DNA of 64,000 nucleotides. Origin: Sipunculus nudus. Lineage: Eukaryota; Annelida; Sipuncula; Golfingiida; Sipunculidae. Below are positions 14,064-28,000 of the stretch, one piece after another. The position numbers and the translations under genes are program-made. The stretch spans positions 98,325,642 to 98,389,641 of the forward strand of contig CM049306.1 of assembly GCA_026874595.1 (NCBI GenBank), given 5' to 3'. Position 1 is the stretch's first letter; each line of letters starts with the position of its first letter. The notes under the pieces are model-generated. The model had not been told where the DNA came from. It made no database searches and was given only the letters and a program-made list of their open reading frames with translations.

Positions 14064-14232
14064 GAGGGGCCTGGATGGATGAGTGATAAAACGCTCGGCC
14101 CTTTCCGTTGAACAGGGTTCGACACCCCGTGTGGCTATGAGAGTGGATTGTAGTGGCCCGTCCAAGGTCGGTGGTTTTCCTCCACCCTTACCGACTACCG
14201 AGCACAAACATCCGAGCCATGGAGAGTGCCTC
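14064..14232 (+). mobile_element. tRNA-derived SINE
   Basis: The head (14064-14132) reads like a tRNA: an A-box-like stretch with gatgagtgataaaacgctcg, then after about 25 bases the B box gggttcgacacccc with a closing stem. The body that follows (about 14140-14215) contains ggtcggtggttttcctccac, which resembles the conserved central part shared by many invertebrate SINEs. No anticodon arm folds cleanly, so it is not a working tRNA gene. The 3' end is uncertain. Confidence 0.6.
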
Positions 14233-14383
14233 GTATTAATTATTATAACTAGTTGTACAAACAATGTGAATAAATAGTTTAAGCACACAAACGATCAAGA
14301 AACATTATAGTCACTCTGCTTTCGAAGCCAGACCTAAACAATCATTGTTCGTATACCTATCCATCCATTTTGATTCCATTTAT

Positions 14384-14545
14384 CAATAAGTGACCGTCTC
14401 ATGCCAAGAAAATTATTAGCAACTTTGTAATGAATTCATATCAGGAGTTCGTTTCTTTCAGTTAGACCGGGTTATCGATCATGCAGCATAAATCCCAAAT
14501 ATTGTTGTGGCTATGTTTAGAGTATTCGTTGAATAATAAGTCAAA
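14384..14545 (+). repeat. Inverted repeat arm, left
   Basis: About 160 bp that recurs in inverse orientation at 17903-18091. Shared blocks include caataagtgacc, ctcatgccaagaaaattatt, gttatcgatcatgca and ggctatgtttagagtattcg. The right arm carries about 30 bp of extra sequence including a C run. Confidence 0.85.
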
Positions 14546-17362
14546 TGTCGCTTGTTGATGCCAGCTCAATTCTAGGTAGACTGGTGGCCAGTCTGTGCAG
14601 GGCGGAACTTGGCATGATCACATCCTTTGGGAAGCATCGTCATTTGTTAACCTTTCATAGCTATCACATGCTGTCGTCCAGTTCTATAATTACTGGAGCT
14701 AGTGCTTCCTACCGCCACGCTGATATATTCCCTTAGTGGGAGGATATGAGATTATTCTTAACACTTAAACTTCCATTATTTAAAAGAGCATTTTAAAGCT
14801 TTCCTCAGGATTTGTTTATTTTACTTAAGTTTATACAAAATAAGCATCATGTTCATTTAAGTGATGGGATTTTGCAACGTTATAGAACAATTAAAAAATA
14901 TTACAATTTTACAGAACATAAACCTAAATATAAAAAAAAAACATATTCGAATAATGATAATAATAAAACGCCTTCCATGTCCTTAGTTAACATATAACAT
15001 AGACGTATGAAATGTGTCAATAACCATCAAGTTATCATATAAACAACTATTTATGAGGTGAAACACTCCTTATTTGGTTAAAGTCGCCACAAAAAATAGC
15101 ATACAGGCTCTAATTTTCCATGATATTTCGAAACCAGCCTTACAATAGGTGCTTAACCGAACTGGAGTAAGTAAAACATCCTACATTTAAGGAACAGAAG
15201 AGACATTTTGTGCAATTTAGCGACACCTGTTGGTGATGACTGACATTAAGTGCTCGGGTCCGTATACCGTTTTCCTGTCATATTTATCATTAGAAGCGAG
15301 GCTCTAGTGGAGTCTTTGTTGCGTAGTTCGTTTCATTAAACAAAACCTGGAATGCTGGCTCACTGATAGAAATACAGTGGACGACCGTCACACGCAGTGC
15401 ACATGCACTATGAAACCATCTCCGAATACACCATGTCTCGTGTCTCCCACCTGTTTACATTTCAGACAATGCCATAACAAGTGCAGAAAGTGGAAAGATT
15501 CCTCGATAAAATATGCCTTCTATTCTTGCTTTTAATTTTGTATTCAGTGCGGATTATAACATTTTCTAAGGTAATGGATGGCATAAACAAACAGACCCAA
15601 GTGACTAAAACCAGACTCTCCATGGAGCACCTGTACGCAGGGCCATGATTCCGCTTAAAAAACTAATAAACCATACTTTATTTATTTATTTTATATTTGT
15701 GTATTCATTGTATGCATAAATATGCTTACCATCGTGAAATAACTCTGGAATTGGCAACGTTAGTAGGCGTTAACATGCGTAAAAAATTCATTTAGAGGAC
15801 AACAACCTGGAACCGTAACATATTCGTCAGCAATTTTTCTAAACCGCAAACTATCCGTTAGAAATGAAAGTTTCTGTCTACTCCACTCAAACTTACAATG
15901 GACATGTCAGTTAGACATACCCACGCTGGCGTGTGCGGATGTGAAGGTGACATAAAAGTCCCTAAACGTTGTCAGGAAGACGTAAAGAAACCTGCGATAC
16001 ACGCTCGTTTGTGTGAGAGGTTGGCTGGGCAACCTTTTCAGTCGGGGACAAGTGGTAACAAAACATCTGTATAACCATTAGACAGGCTACGTACGCCTGC
16101 CGGCATCTTTTCCCAGCCAGCTTCCGTGGACTGTAATGAGAGACCCTATACTCTGTCATTGCACGCACCTTTAAGGCCATACATGGTTAATTGCATAAAT
16201 TTGGTAGCCCAGTCGTTAGCCGGCTTACAAACACATGGCAACGCTGGGTAGAGGGGCTCTTGATAGGCAAAAGCGCACACAGACAGGCCAACTATTGGTG
16301 ACAGCGGCTTTAGATGACGTAGACTTGAAGTTGAAGAGCTCGTGAAGGTATGGTAACAAGCATCATGGCGTAGATATAAAGAAAAACACAAATCGTTCAA
16401 AACACAAATCGTTCATCTTTTTTTCCCCGGTTTGCGGTACACCAAACTCTGTCCTCATTGTATGGAATGGCTGGCTGGTCAAAAGTCAGGGATCACCTGA
16501 CAGACGACTGGTGCATGAATTGCTCAAGTCCAAGCATTTTCTTCCACGCAACATATACAATAAAATCATTTCAACATTAAAAAACCTTACTACCGATGTA
16601 TAGGAGCTGAACGTGTTCTTTTTATGGTGCTTCTATTCGTATCCTCTAATTAACCGTATTGAGAACCATGCGGACAGAAGGGTAATTTAGTTTAAATGTC
16701 ATACATATAAAACTAATAGTACAATATTTTTTTAATTTTGAAATATAAGATATGCTATAAGTATTTTTATTTTGTTAACAAAAAAAAAAGTAAAAATGTC
16801 ATTGCAAACAACCCTGATTTTTTTCTATTACAAAAACATTGACGGGCCAAACGTTAAAGGAAATGTATTTGAATTTGAATGAAAAGAAATCTATATTTTC
16901 GGAAAAGACAAACGTGTATACATCATAATTTTTCTCTTTGTTGCAGTAAAGGTTACACCTTCGGACATCTGTCACTTGCCATTAGCAGGCCTGTTGCCGA
17001 TGATCTTAACCCTTAAGCAATATATGTATATGTATATATTTATATATTAATAAAGCAAATAATCACTTTATGTGATTAATGGATCGACTTAATTTATTCT
17101 CATGTTCTTAATGTTCTCTTCTCATTTTGTTTTCTGTCAGTTTTAGATTACCTCAGAAAAACTAGAGAGACTTTCTTTTATAGATATTTGCAAAATGAGG
17201 TTCTGTAATCCAAAGAATGATACGCGATACAGTTATATGGGTAAATGCGTTGGATATCAGGTACCTCTAATGGATGAATGGATGCACTCCGGGTCCTACA
17301 GGATTTCAGGGTGTATCAGTACTGTAAGCATTGTTTAACCAACGGTAAGGAGTAGGCCTAGC

Positions 17363-17363
<1 letters not shown>
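14546..17363. other. Interior of the inverted-repeat-bounded segment, no gene seen
   Basis: 2.8 kb of AT-rich sequence. Open frames are at most 84 codons and none resembles a transposase. It holds drifted A/T runs only. If the flanking arms are transposon ends, this interior is non-coding. Confidence 0.4.

Positions 17364-17406
<43 letters not shown>
17364..17406. repeat. (AT)n microsatellite
   Basis: About 21 uninterrupted AT dinucleotides. Confidence 0.97.
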
Positions 17407-17410
<4 letters not shown>

Positions 17411-17902
17411 TATTTAGTTTAAAAGATTTTAATATTTTTGTTTAATCAATCTAAAAGGACGGATCAAATTCAGGAACATTCTCTTCAAACACATGATGCC
17501 CACAGTAATATGATTGGATTTACAAAGCCTGGCCTTCATTACAAGATTAAGTATCCATGTTTTAGCATTAGATTTGTCAGATTTTTTTCCATATGTTATC
17601 ACGTAACAGTTTTGTCCATAATTACTATTAAAGAGTTCTTTTTTCGGTGTTGGTATTGATTTGTTCATTTTTATACACTGTCATAGTTTTAGCCGTAAAT
17701 GATGTGACCCGAAACGTAGTCTGTTTGTATGAGCTATGCCCGAGAACTTCATGAAGTAGTCCATGCAAGGGGCAGGGTTATATATCCCCCTGCTATTCAG
17801 AAAATAATATTGATATATAGAAAATGGTTCCATTTCTGATTTTACTATGAAATATTTTATATTTAACCTTTGTTTAGAATTAATCTATACTGGAAACATA
17901 AA
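17407..17902. other. AT-rich sequence, no gene seen
   Basis: About 500 bp. Complementary open frames of 73 and 79 codons at 17429-17668 are shadows of each other and lack recognisable motifs. Confidence 0.4.
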
Positions 17903-18091
17903 TGACTTATTATTCAACGAATACTCTAAACATAGCCACACGAATATTTTTGATCTATGTTGCATGATCGATAACCCCCCCCCCCCCCCCAAATAAGGCC
18001 GTGTTTGGTCGAACTGAAAGGAACGAACTCTAGATATTAATTCATTACAAGGTTGCTAATAATTTTCTTGGCATGAGAAGGTCACTTATTG
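17903..18091 (-). repeat. Inverted repeat arm, right
   Basis: Inverse copy of 14384-14545. The outer tips of both arms share caataagtgacc; beyond it the flanks differ. It contains a C run at about 17976-17990 absent from the left arm. Confidence 0.85.
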
Positions 18092-18355
18092 CACAACGCC
18101 CTTTGCGGGGTCGTATGTTGGTGGTCGAAAGCTCCTGTTGGTATGGATTCTCGATTCTCTCATTTCTCCGCAAGCAAGGCCCGTGAAACATAGTAATCTG
18201 AGGTCGACATTACTTATGAGATATTTAAAGAATATCGGAAGCAACGTTAAATATTTTTAAGATTTAGCTTAATTTTCTAATATTGATTAATAATTATATT
18301 CTATACATTATCTGTTATGTGGTATACTTATTGTCTTGCCACATTACGAATATGA

Positions 18356-18402
<47 letters not shown>

Positions 18403-20368
18403 ATATTAAAATAATAATAATGAAAAGAGGATGAAGATGATAAAGGATAAGAACAGTAAAAAAAGATAATAAAGAGATAAATACAATTATGCCATTTCTG
18501 CTGCTAATTAAATTTATAAGCATACAACAAAATATATCGTTATTAATAATTCCAATAAAATAATAATGATAATAATTATAATGCCAACAGTGATATCACT
18601 AATAAATCTATAAATAATAATCAATTTACACATTACCGCACATTTTTCTAATTGTCTGTTTCAGTAATTAATTGCGGGAAAGTTGATATCAGTGTTATAG
18701 AAATAATAAATTTAAAAAGCTACTCTCCCGCCTGACAGTGATCCACACGCTCATGCCAAGACAAAATCCTTATGCTAATTAAATAATGTAGAACATTACA
18801 TTTCTATTGATGAATATACATTCCCGTAGCTGACATACCGTAGGAATCATATGGATGCTGTTTTGCACATCTACCAATTTATGAAAATACCAGTCTTCGC
18901 AAGACTCTGGATGAACGAGCTTTAGCTTAATAATATTCGCAAAAACTACCTTTGCACGTGTTAACGGTGCACTTTATTTATAAGCGCTTAGGTGGTGTTT
19001 GAATTAATGGACAAATACTCAAATTTAATCACTACTACCTGAACACTAAAAAATAATAGTGTCGGTCAATTAGTAAAATACCAACACAATAAATAACAAT
19101 AGAAATAAATGGAACTAACAATAATAAAGAACTAATAACATGAAAATTTGATGAAAAGTTATCACAAAGACGTCCAGCAACAATACGGGAACAGATGTGG
19201 GTTTCCGTATAAAAAATATCAGCGTAAAAGCAGAACATTTCGAAAATGAACTCTGGACTGTACACTTTTAAACAATCACTCTCTAGCTGCAATGTTATCT
19301 TTTTTGGTCATGTTTTCATCAAGGTCATCATAGTGAACAGATTTCACAATTAAATAAAGACAAATAAATTGCTAAGATTTTCTGGTTAAATAATAAACAA
19401 GTGAGGAAAACATAAAATATCTAATTTAAATTATTGATAGGTCGTTTGAAAAGATTTTCAAACAAACCCTTATTGACAGAGTTAGGGTTTTATCGAAATT
19501 GACCCGCATCATGCCTCGCGGTAATCAACAACATGCTTGTTAAAAGTCCAAACAGGATTGAGAAAACATCATTGAATTTGCCGCATGAGAGCTCTACAAG
19601 ACGCAGCCCTGACTGAAGAAGAGACTCTGATCGGGAATGAATGCTCCTAGTGAAATTGCTTGTCTAATTAGGCTGTGGGTTATTATTGATAACTTCTGTA
19701 GTTCGTTATTACTAGGGTAGAAATTGGACTAATTCTATTACATTAGTTCTTCCATAAATCGCTCACCAGGTTAAGGGACCACTCAGGAATTAATAACTTG
19801 CAGTTGTCACTGTCCTGGTATCGGGGTAATTACGTCGGGATGACTGTACCTGGAACATCTCTTATGCTGTTCCACTTTGAAATTTATATCAAGACTTACA
19901 CAGGCCGGAGTACAGGACAAAGGAATAAAAAAAAAGTTTTAACCTGTCCTTTCAAATTAATCCCTGACATCTATATCTCAACATAACTTATTCATACTCC
20001 TATAAACTCCGATACCACTTGCTACCAACATCTCATTGTTTTTGTAAATCTAATAACCTTGAATACGTAAATATTTAAATATGTGGACATAATATTGGCT
20101 AGAACACACACATCATATATCGAAAAATAAGGAAAGGGCTGCAGCAAGATGAGGAAATGCTGTTTCTGCATTTTTGGAATTTTAAATGGTGTAATTAAAA
20201 TAAATAGAATTACTTAAGACAATCTGTAATTAAAAAAATAGAATAACTTAAGACAATCTGATTTTGTTCTGAAAATACGTTCTTCTGTTTTTACATTACC
20301 TAACACTAATACCGTTATATGCACCGGGGACTGAAAACATACGGATTCCCAAAGATAGTTTTATGTAT
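18092..20368. other. AT-rich sequence with trinucleotide repeats, no gene seen
   Basis: Contains a (CTA)n microsatellite of about 15 units at 18357-18401, then 250 bp of scattered aataat words. No coding frame above 85 codons and nothing recognised. Confidence 0.45.
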
Positions 20369-21180
20369 TGTTACGAAATCTAATATAAGCAGATCACGTA
20401 TGCGTGATGAACATAAATTTTGTAATGGAGGAAAAAATCAGATTTCAGCGAGAAATGTCTAGGGGAATGAATAAAGAAGTCTGTGGTATTTTGTTAACAA
20501 ATAACTATATTTTATTCTTAAAACAACCCTAACATTACAGTACAATAAGTCAATACAATTACACAGTACAATAACGGTATAACATCAAATCAATATAATC
20601 ACACAGCCTAATAAACAAAGTGCACAGTACCTGGATACCACCACCGCCACAGCGACAAGTTCTTTAAAATGTATATTCTCGGAGAATAACAGTCCAATGT
20701 AAAGCTCTTGTAACAATCCAGAAAGCAAACTGAAGACCAAACAAGACCCGTCACAAAATCCAGGAGAAAATCTGAAGAAAATCTATAATTGCTGCACTCA
20801 TCGAATTGGTCCTACAAACTGACACACACGCTTCTGTGTCCGCTGGAATCTCTTCTCCTCTCTCTCCCGGCTCTAAAACACAGCCCCTTTATATAACTTT
20901 TCACCCCAAGCCGAGAATTTTCCACTTCTCGAACATTTTAAAGAATCTAACACAGTACACACGTTCAAAGAACATACCAGAACAACAAATGCCGTGTCTC
21001 AACATATAAGGGTTCACACGTGAGCTCGCCCCGGCTCTGCCAGGCGAGAAAGCCCCAAGCTAGCATGACAACGAGAGTTCAACCAGTACGGATTAAACTG
21101 AGAGTGCAGCACGCGGGCAGGCAAGAGCGCTACAACACGAGTTACGCCCGTGTCACACAATAAAAAGGGCACCTGTAACA
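20369..21180 (-). mobile_element. Solo LTR of the Gmr1-like family
   Basis: 812 bp matching the LTR at 60073-61866 along its length, minus that copy's inserted element. On the minus strand it starts TGTTACAGGTGCC and ends TTTCGTAACA. It carries a good TATA box (TATATAAAG, minus strand, 20887-20895) and an AATAAA signal near 20512. No internal region flanks it, so it most likely formed by LTR-LTR recombination. The flanks gtat (left) and gtac (right) could be a decayed target-site duplication, but that is weak. Confidence 0.85.
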
Positions 21181-22049
21181 GTACCCCATCAGGAGTGCGG
21201 TTATTTTAACTGTTCTTTTTCTTGTTCCTATTGTTTACGTATTCTCCTGTGGATATAAAACTCAACATTAACCAATTAAAAAAAATCCGTCTTAATCATA
21301 ACTCATGGATCCGAATGGGAGTGTCCACGGTTTCATGTTTCCTAAAGCTTCTGTTGATTTAATATTTTTTTACCAACTGTTAAACACCTGGAAATAACAG
21401 TTGTGACACGGCAAGCAGGGAAAACTAATACATATGGTCAACTTATAAAGGATGTTTCACTTAATTACTCTCAGAAAGGAGCGTTATCCGTGCTTCAGTA
21501 TAATTTAACTTGGTTCATTGGTTAGTTTCTAATTTATAATTAACCTTCCGCCGAGAAAAGTCATTTTAGTTGAACGCGGCACACCTGTTCCTTTCTTTAT
21601 TGAGGGAAGCGTGCATATTCTTGGTTAAGTAAAATACGATCGCTGTCGACTTCTTGAGCGGACTTGTGGGTACCTTTTGCCGATTTCAATTTCACTGATA
21701 AACTTTCGTTGATGTTCCTGTGCAGTAGGGACCAATATCAATCTTTTATAAAATTGATTTTTAAGTTAACGTATGGCTCTTCACATTGATAACTTAAACT
21801 TCCTCTTGCTCATGTACACTCTGTTCGTGATTTCATTGTTCTCGCTCTGCTTTCTGAAGTGAGCTGAGGGTTAACTATGAGGCTGCTCTTGAAGTTTTAC
21901 ACTGCTCTGATTTCAATTCTAGTCCCTATCTTCCAATTTTCTTTTTCTTTTTTCTGCTCCAGTTAATTATTGCAACCGTTTTAGTCTGTTTCAATCCCTG
22001 AACACCTCATCATATGTTCCCGCGTCCACATGTAGTCCCGAGAGCTCAC
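21181..22049. other. Unique sequence before the satellite
   Basis: About 870 bp that becomes pyrimidine-rich towards the array (ttttctttttcttttttctg at about 21935-21955). No gene seen. Confidence 0.4.
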
Positions 22050-25000
22050 ATTGTTATGTCTTTCTCCTGCTCTACTCCCTTACTGTTCCCATTGTAATTT
22101 CTTTTTCCTGCTCTATTTCCTGGGTGATCCCATTGTAATTTCTGTCTCCTGTTCTACTCCCTAAGAGTTCTTATTGTAATTTCTTTCTCCTGCTTTACTC
22201 TCTGAGTGTTTCGATTGTTATTTCTTTATTGTTATTTCTTTCCTCTGCCCTACTCGCATAGTGTTCCCATTGTAATTTTTTCTCCTTCTCTACTTCCTAA
22301 CTATTCCCAATGAAATTTCCTTTTCCTGCTCTACTTCATGGGTGTTTCCATTGTAATTTCTTTCTCCTTTCTAGTTCCTAACTATTCCCAATGAAATTTC
22401 CTTTTCCTGCTCTACTTCATGGGTGTTTCCATTGTAATTTCTTTCTCCTTTCTAGTTCCTAACTATTCCCAATGAAATTTCCTTTTCCTGCTCTACTTCA
22501 TGGGTGTTTCCATTGTAATTTCTTTCTCCTTTCTAGTTCCTAACTATTCTCATTGGAATTTCCTTTTACTGCTCTACTTCAAGGGTGTTTCCATTTTAAT
22601 TTATTTCACCTTTCTAGTTCCTAACTATTCCCAATGAAATTTCCTTTTCCTGCTCTACCTCATGGGTGTTTCCATTGTAATTTCTTTCACCTTTCTAGTT
22701 CCTAACTATTCCCAATGAAATTTCCTTTTCCTGCTCTACTTCATGGGTGTTTCCATTGTAATTTCTTTCTCCTTTCTAGTTCCTAACTATTCTCATTGGA
22801 ATTTCCTTTTACTGCTCTACTTCAAGGGTGTTTCCATTGTAATTTATTTCACCTTTCTAGTTCCTAACTATTCCCAATGAAATTTCCTTTTCCTGCTCTA
22901 CTTAATGGGTGTTTCCATTTTAATTTCTTTCTCCTTTCTAGTTCCTAACTTTTCCAATGAAATTTCCTTTTCCTGCTCTACTTCATGGGTGTTTCCATTT
23001 TAAATTCTTTCTCCTTTCTAGTTCCTAACTATTCTCATTGGAATTTCCTTTTACTGCTCTACTTCAAGGGTGTTTCCATTGTAATTTCTTTCACCTTTCT
23101 AGTTCCTAACTATTCCCAAAGAAATTTCCTTTACCTGCTCTACTTCATGGGTGTTTCCATTTTAATTTCTTTCTCCTTTCTAGTTCCTAACTGTTCCCAA
23201 TGAAATTTCCTTTTCCTGCTCTACTTAATGGGTGTTTCCATCGTAATGTCTTTCTCCTTTCTAGTTCCTAACTATTCCCAATGAAATTTCATTTTCCTGC
23301 TCTACTTCATGGGTGTTTCCATTGTAATTTCTTTCTCCTTTCTAGTTCCTAACTATTCCCAATGAAATTTCCTTTTCCTGCTCTACTTAATGGGTGTTTC
23401 TATTGTAATTTCTTTCTCCTTTCTAGTTCCTAACTGTTCCCAATGAAATTTCCCTTTCCTGCTCTACTTAATGGGTGTTTCTATTGTAATTTCTTTCTCC
23501 TTTCTAGTTCCTAACTGTTCCCAATGAAATTTCCTTTTCCTGCTCTACTTCATGGGTGTTTCCATTGTAATGTCTTTCTCCTTTCTAGTTCCTAACTATT
23601 CCCAATGAAATTTCATTTTCCTGCTCTACTTCAAGGGTGTTTCCATTGTAAATTCTTTCACCTTTCTAGTTCCTAACTATTCCCAATGAAATTTCCTTTA
23701 CCTGCTCTACTTCCGGGGTGTTTCCATTTTAATTTCTTTCTCCTTTCTAGTTCCTAACTGTTCCCAATGAAATTTCCTTTTCCTGCTCTACTTAATGGGT
23801 GTTTCTATTGTAATTTCTTTCTCCTTTCTAGTTCCTAACTGTTCCCAATGAAATTTCATTTTCCTGCTCTACTTCATGGGTGTTTCCATTGTAATTTCTT
23901 TCTCCTTTCTAGTTCCTAACTATTCTCATTGGAATTTCCTTTTACTGCTCTACTTCAAGGGTGTTTCCATTGTAATTTCTTTCACCTTTCTAGTTCCTAA
24001 CTATTCCCAATGAAATTTCCTTTACCTGCTCTACTTCCGGGGTGTTTCCATTTTAATTTCTTTCTCCTTTCTAGTTCCTAACTGTTCCCAATGAAATTTC
24101 CTTTTCCTGCTCTACTTAATGGGTGTTTCTATTGTAATTTCTTTCTCCTTTCTAGTTCCTAACTGTTCCCAATGAAATTTCCTTTTCCTGCTCTACTTCA
24201 TGGGTGTTTCCATTGTAATTTCTTTCTCCTTTCTAGTTCCTAACTATTTCCAATGAAATTTCCTTTTCCTGCTCTACTTCCGGGGTGTTTCCATTGTAAT
24301 TTCTTTCTCCTTTCTAGTTCCTAACTATTCCCAATGAAGTTTTTTTTCCTGCTCTACTTCATGGGTGTTTCCATTTTAATTTCTTTCTCCTTTCTAGTTC
24401 CTAACTGTTCCCAATGAAATTTCCTTTTCCTGCTCTACTTAATGGGTGTTTCTATTGTAATTTCTTTCTCCTTTCTAGTTCCTAACTGTTCCCAATGAAA
24501 TTTCCTTTTCCTGCTCTACTTCATGGGTGTTTCCATTGTAATTTCTTTCTCCTTTCTAGTTCCTAACTATTTCCAATGAAATTTCCTTTTCCTGCTCTAC
24601 TTCCGGGGTGTTTCCATTGTAATTTCTTTCTCCTTTCTAGTTCCTAACTATTCCCAATGAAGTTTTTTTTCCTGCTCTACTTCATGGGTGTTTCCATTGT
24701 AATGTCTTTCTTCTTTCTAGTTCCTAACTATTCCCAATGATATTTCATTTTCCTGCTCTTCTTCAAGGGTGTTTCCATTGTAAATTCTTTCACCTTTCTA
24801 GTTCCTAACCATTCCAAATGAAATTTCCTTTACCTGCTCTACTTCCGGGGTGTTTCCATTTTAATTTCTTTCTCCTTTCTAGTTCCTAACTATTCCCAAT
24901 GAAATTTCCTTTTCCTGCTCTACTTCATAGGTGTTTCCATTGTAATTTCTTTCTCCTTTCTAGTTCCTAACTTTTCTCATTGGAATTTCCTTTTACTGCT

Positions 25001-28000
25001 CTACTTCAAGGGTGTTTCCATTGTAATTTCTTTCTCCTTTCTAGTTCCTAACTATTTCCAATGAAATTTCCTTTTCCTGCTCTACTTCCGGGGTGTTTCC
25101 ATTGTAATTTCTTTCTCCTTTCTAGTTCCTAACTATTCCCAATGAAATTTCCTTTTCCTGCTCTACTTAATGGGTGTTTCCATTGTAATTTATTTCTCCT
25201 TTCTAGTTCCAAACTGTTCCCAATGAAATTTCCTTTTCCTGCTCTACTTCATGGGTGTTTCCATTGTAATTTCTTTCACCTTTCTAGTTCCTAACTATTC
25301 CCAATGAAATTTCCTTTTCCTGCTCTACTTCATGGGTGTTTCCATTGTAATTTCTTTCTCCTTTCTAGTTCCTAACTATTCCCAATGAAGTTTTTTTTCC
25401 TACTCTACTTCATGGGTGTTTTCATTGTAAATTCTTTCACCTTTCTAGTTCCTAACTGTTCCCAATGAAATTTCCTTTTCCTGCTTTACTTAATGGGTAT
25501 TTCTATTGTAATTTCTTTCTCCTTTCTAGTTCCTAACTGTTCCCAATGAAATTTCCTTTTCCTGCTCTACTTCAAGGGTGTTTCCATTTTAATTTCTTTC
25601 ACCTTTCTAGTTCCTAACTGTTCCCAATGAAGTTCTTTTTCCTGCTCTACTTCATGGGTGTTTCCATTGTAATTTCTTTCTCCTTTCTAGTTCCTAACTG
25701 TTCCCAATGAAATTTCCTTTTCCTGCTCTACTTAATGGGTGTTTCCATTGTAATTTTTCTCCTTCTCTTCTTCCTAACTATTCCGAATGAAATTTCATTT
25801 TCCTGCTCTACTTCAAGGGTGTTTCCATTGTAAATTCTTTCACCTTTCTAGTTCCTAACTATTCCCAATGAAATTTCCTTTACCTGCTCTACTTCCGGGG
25901 TGTTTCCATTTTAATTTCTTTCTCCTTTCTAGTTCCTAACTGTTACCAATGAAATTTCCTTTTCCTGCTCTACTTAATGGGTGTTTCTATTGTAATTTCT
26001 TTCTCCTTTCTAGTTCCTAACTGTTCCCAATGAAATTTCATTTTCCTGCTCTACTTCATGGGTGTTTCCATTGTAATTTCTTTCTCCTTTCTAGTTCCTA
26101 ACTATTCTCATTGGAATTTCCTTTTACTGCTCTACTTCAAGGGTGTTTCCATTGTAATTTCTTTCACCTTTCTAGTTCCTAACTATTCCCAATGAAATTT
26201 CCTTTACCTGCTCTACTTCCGGGGTGTTTCCATTTTAATTTCTTTCTCCTTTCTAGTTCCTAACTGTTCCCAATGAAATTTCCTTTTCCTGCTCTACTTA
26301 ATGGGTGTTTCTATTGTAATTTCTTTCTCCTTTCTAGTTCCTAACTGTTCCCAATGAAATTTCCTTTTCCTGCTCTACTTCATGGGTGTTTCCATTGTAA
26401 TTTCTTTCTCCTTTCTAGTTCCTAACTATTTCCAATGAAATTTCCTTTTCCTGCTCTACTTCCGGGGTGTTTCCATTGTAATTTCTTTCTCCTTTCTAGT
26501 TCCTAACTATTCCCAATGAAGTTTTTTTTCCTGCTCTACTTCATGGGTGTTTCCATTGTAATGTCTTTCTTCTTTCTAGTTCCTAACTATTCCCAATGAA
26601 ATTTCATTTTCCTGCTCTTCTTCAAGGGTGTTTCCATTGTAAATTCTTTCACCTTTCTAGTTCCTAACCATTCCAAATGAAATTTCCTTTACCTGCTCTA
26701 CTTCCGGGGTGTTTCCATTTTAATTTCTTTCTCCTTTCTAGTTCCTAACTATTCCCAATGAAATTTCCTTTTCCTGCTCTACTTCATAGGTGTTTCCATT
26801 GTAATTTCTTTCTCCTTTCTAGTTCCTAACTTTTCTCATTGGAATTTCCTTTTACTGCTCTACTTCAAGGGTGTTTCCATTGTAATTTCTTTCACCTTTC
26901 TAGTTCCTAACTATTCCCATTGAAATTTCCTTTACCTGCTCTACTTCCGGGGTGTTTCCATTTTAATTTCTTTCTCCTTTCTAGTTCCTAACTATTCCCA
27001 ATGAAATTTCCTTTTCCTGCTCTACTTAATGGGTGTTTCTATTGTAATTTCTTTCTCCTTTCTAGTTCCAAACTGTTCCCAATGAAATTTCCTTTTCCTG
27101 CTCTACTTCATGGGTGTTTCCATTGTAATTTCTTTCTCCTTTCTAGTTCCTAACTATTTCCAATGAAATTTCCTTTTCCTGCTCTACTTCCGGGGTGTTT
27201 CCATTGTAATTTCTTTCTCCTTTCTAGTTCCTAACTATTCCCAATGAATTTTTTTTTCCTGCTTTACTTCATGGGTGTTTCCATTGTAATTTCTTTCACC
27301 TTTCTAGTTCCTAACTGTTCCCAATGGAATTTCCTTTTCCTGCTCTACTTAATGGGTGTTTCCATTGTAATTTCTTTCTCCTTTCTACTTCCTAACTATT
27401 CCCAATAAAATTTCCTTTTCCTGCTCTACTTCCGGGGTGTTTCCATTGTAATTTCTTTCTCCTTTCTAGTTCCTAACTATTCCCATTGAAATTTCCTTTT
27501 CCTGCTCTACTTAATGGGTGTTTCTATTGTAATTTCTTTCTCCTTTCTAGTTCCTAACTATTCCCAATGAAATTTCCTTTTCCTGCTCTACTTAATGGGT
27601 GTTTCCATTGTAATTTATTTCTCCTTTCTAGTTCCTAACTATTCCTAATGAAATTTCCTTTTCCTGCTCTACTTCATGGGTGTTTCCATTGTAATTTCTT
27701 TCACCTTTCTAGTTCCTAACTATTCCCAATGAAATTTCCTTTTCCTGCTCTACTTCATGGGTGTTTCCATTGTAATTTCTTTCTCCTTTCTAGTTCCTAA
27801 CTATTCCCAATGAAGTTTTTTTCCTACTCTACTTCATGGGTGTTTTCATTGTAAATTCTTTCACCTTTCTAGTTCCTAACTGTTCCCAATGAAATTTCCT
27901 TTTCCTGCTTTACTTAATGGGTATTTCTATTGTAATTTCTTTCTCCTTTCTAGTTCCTAACTGTTCCCAATGAAATTTCCTTTTCCTGCTCTACTTCAAG

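Noticed and set aside
22985-23203. Open frame of 72 codons with a 27-residue period inside the satellite
   Set aside because: 81 bp is divisible by three, so frames can run through two or three variant units, but most units carry an in-frame TGA. This is a by-product of the repeat length.
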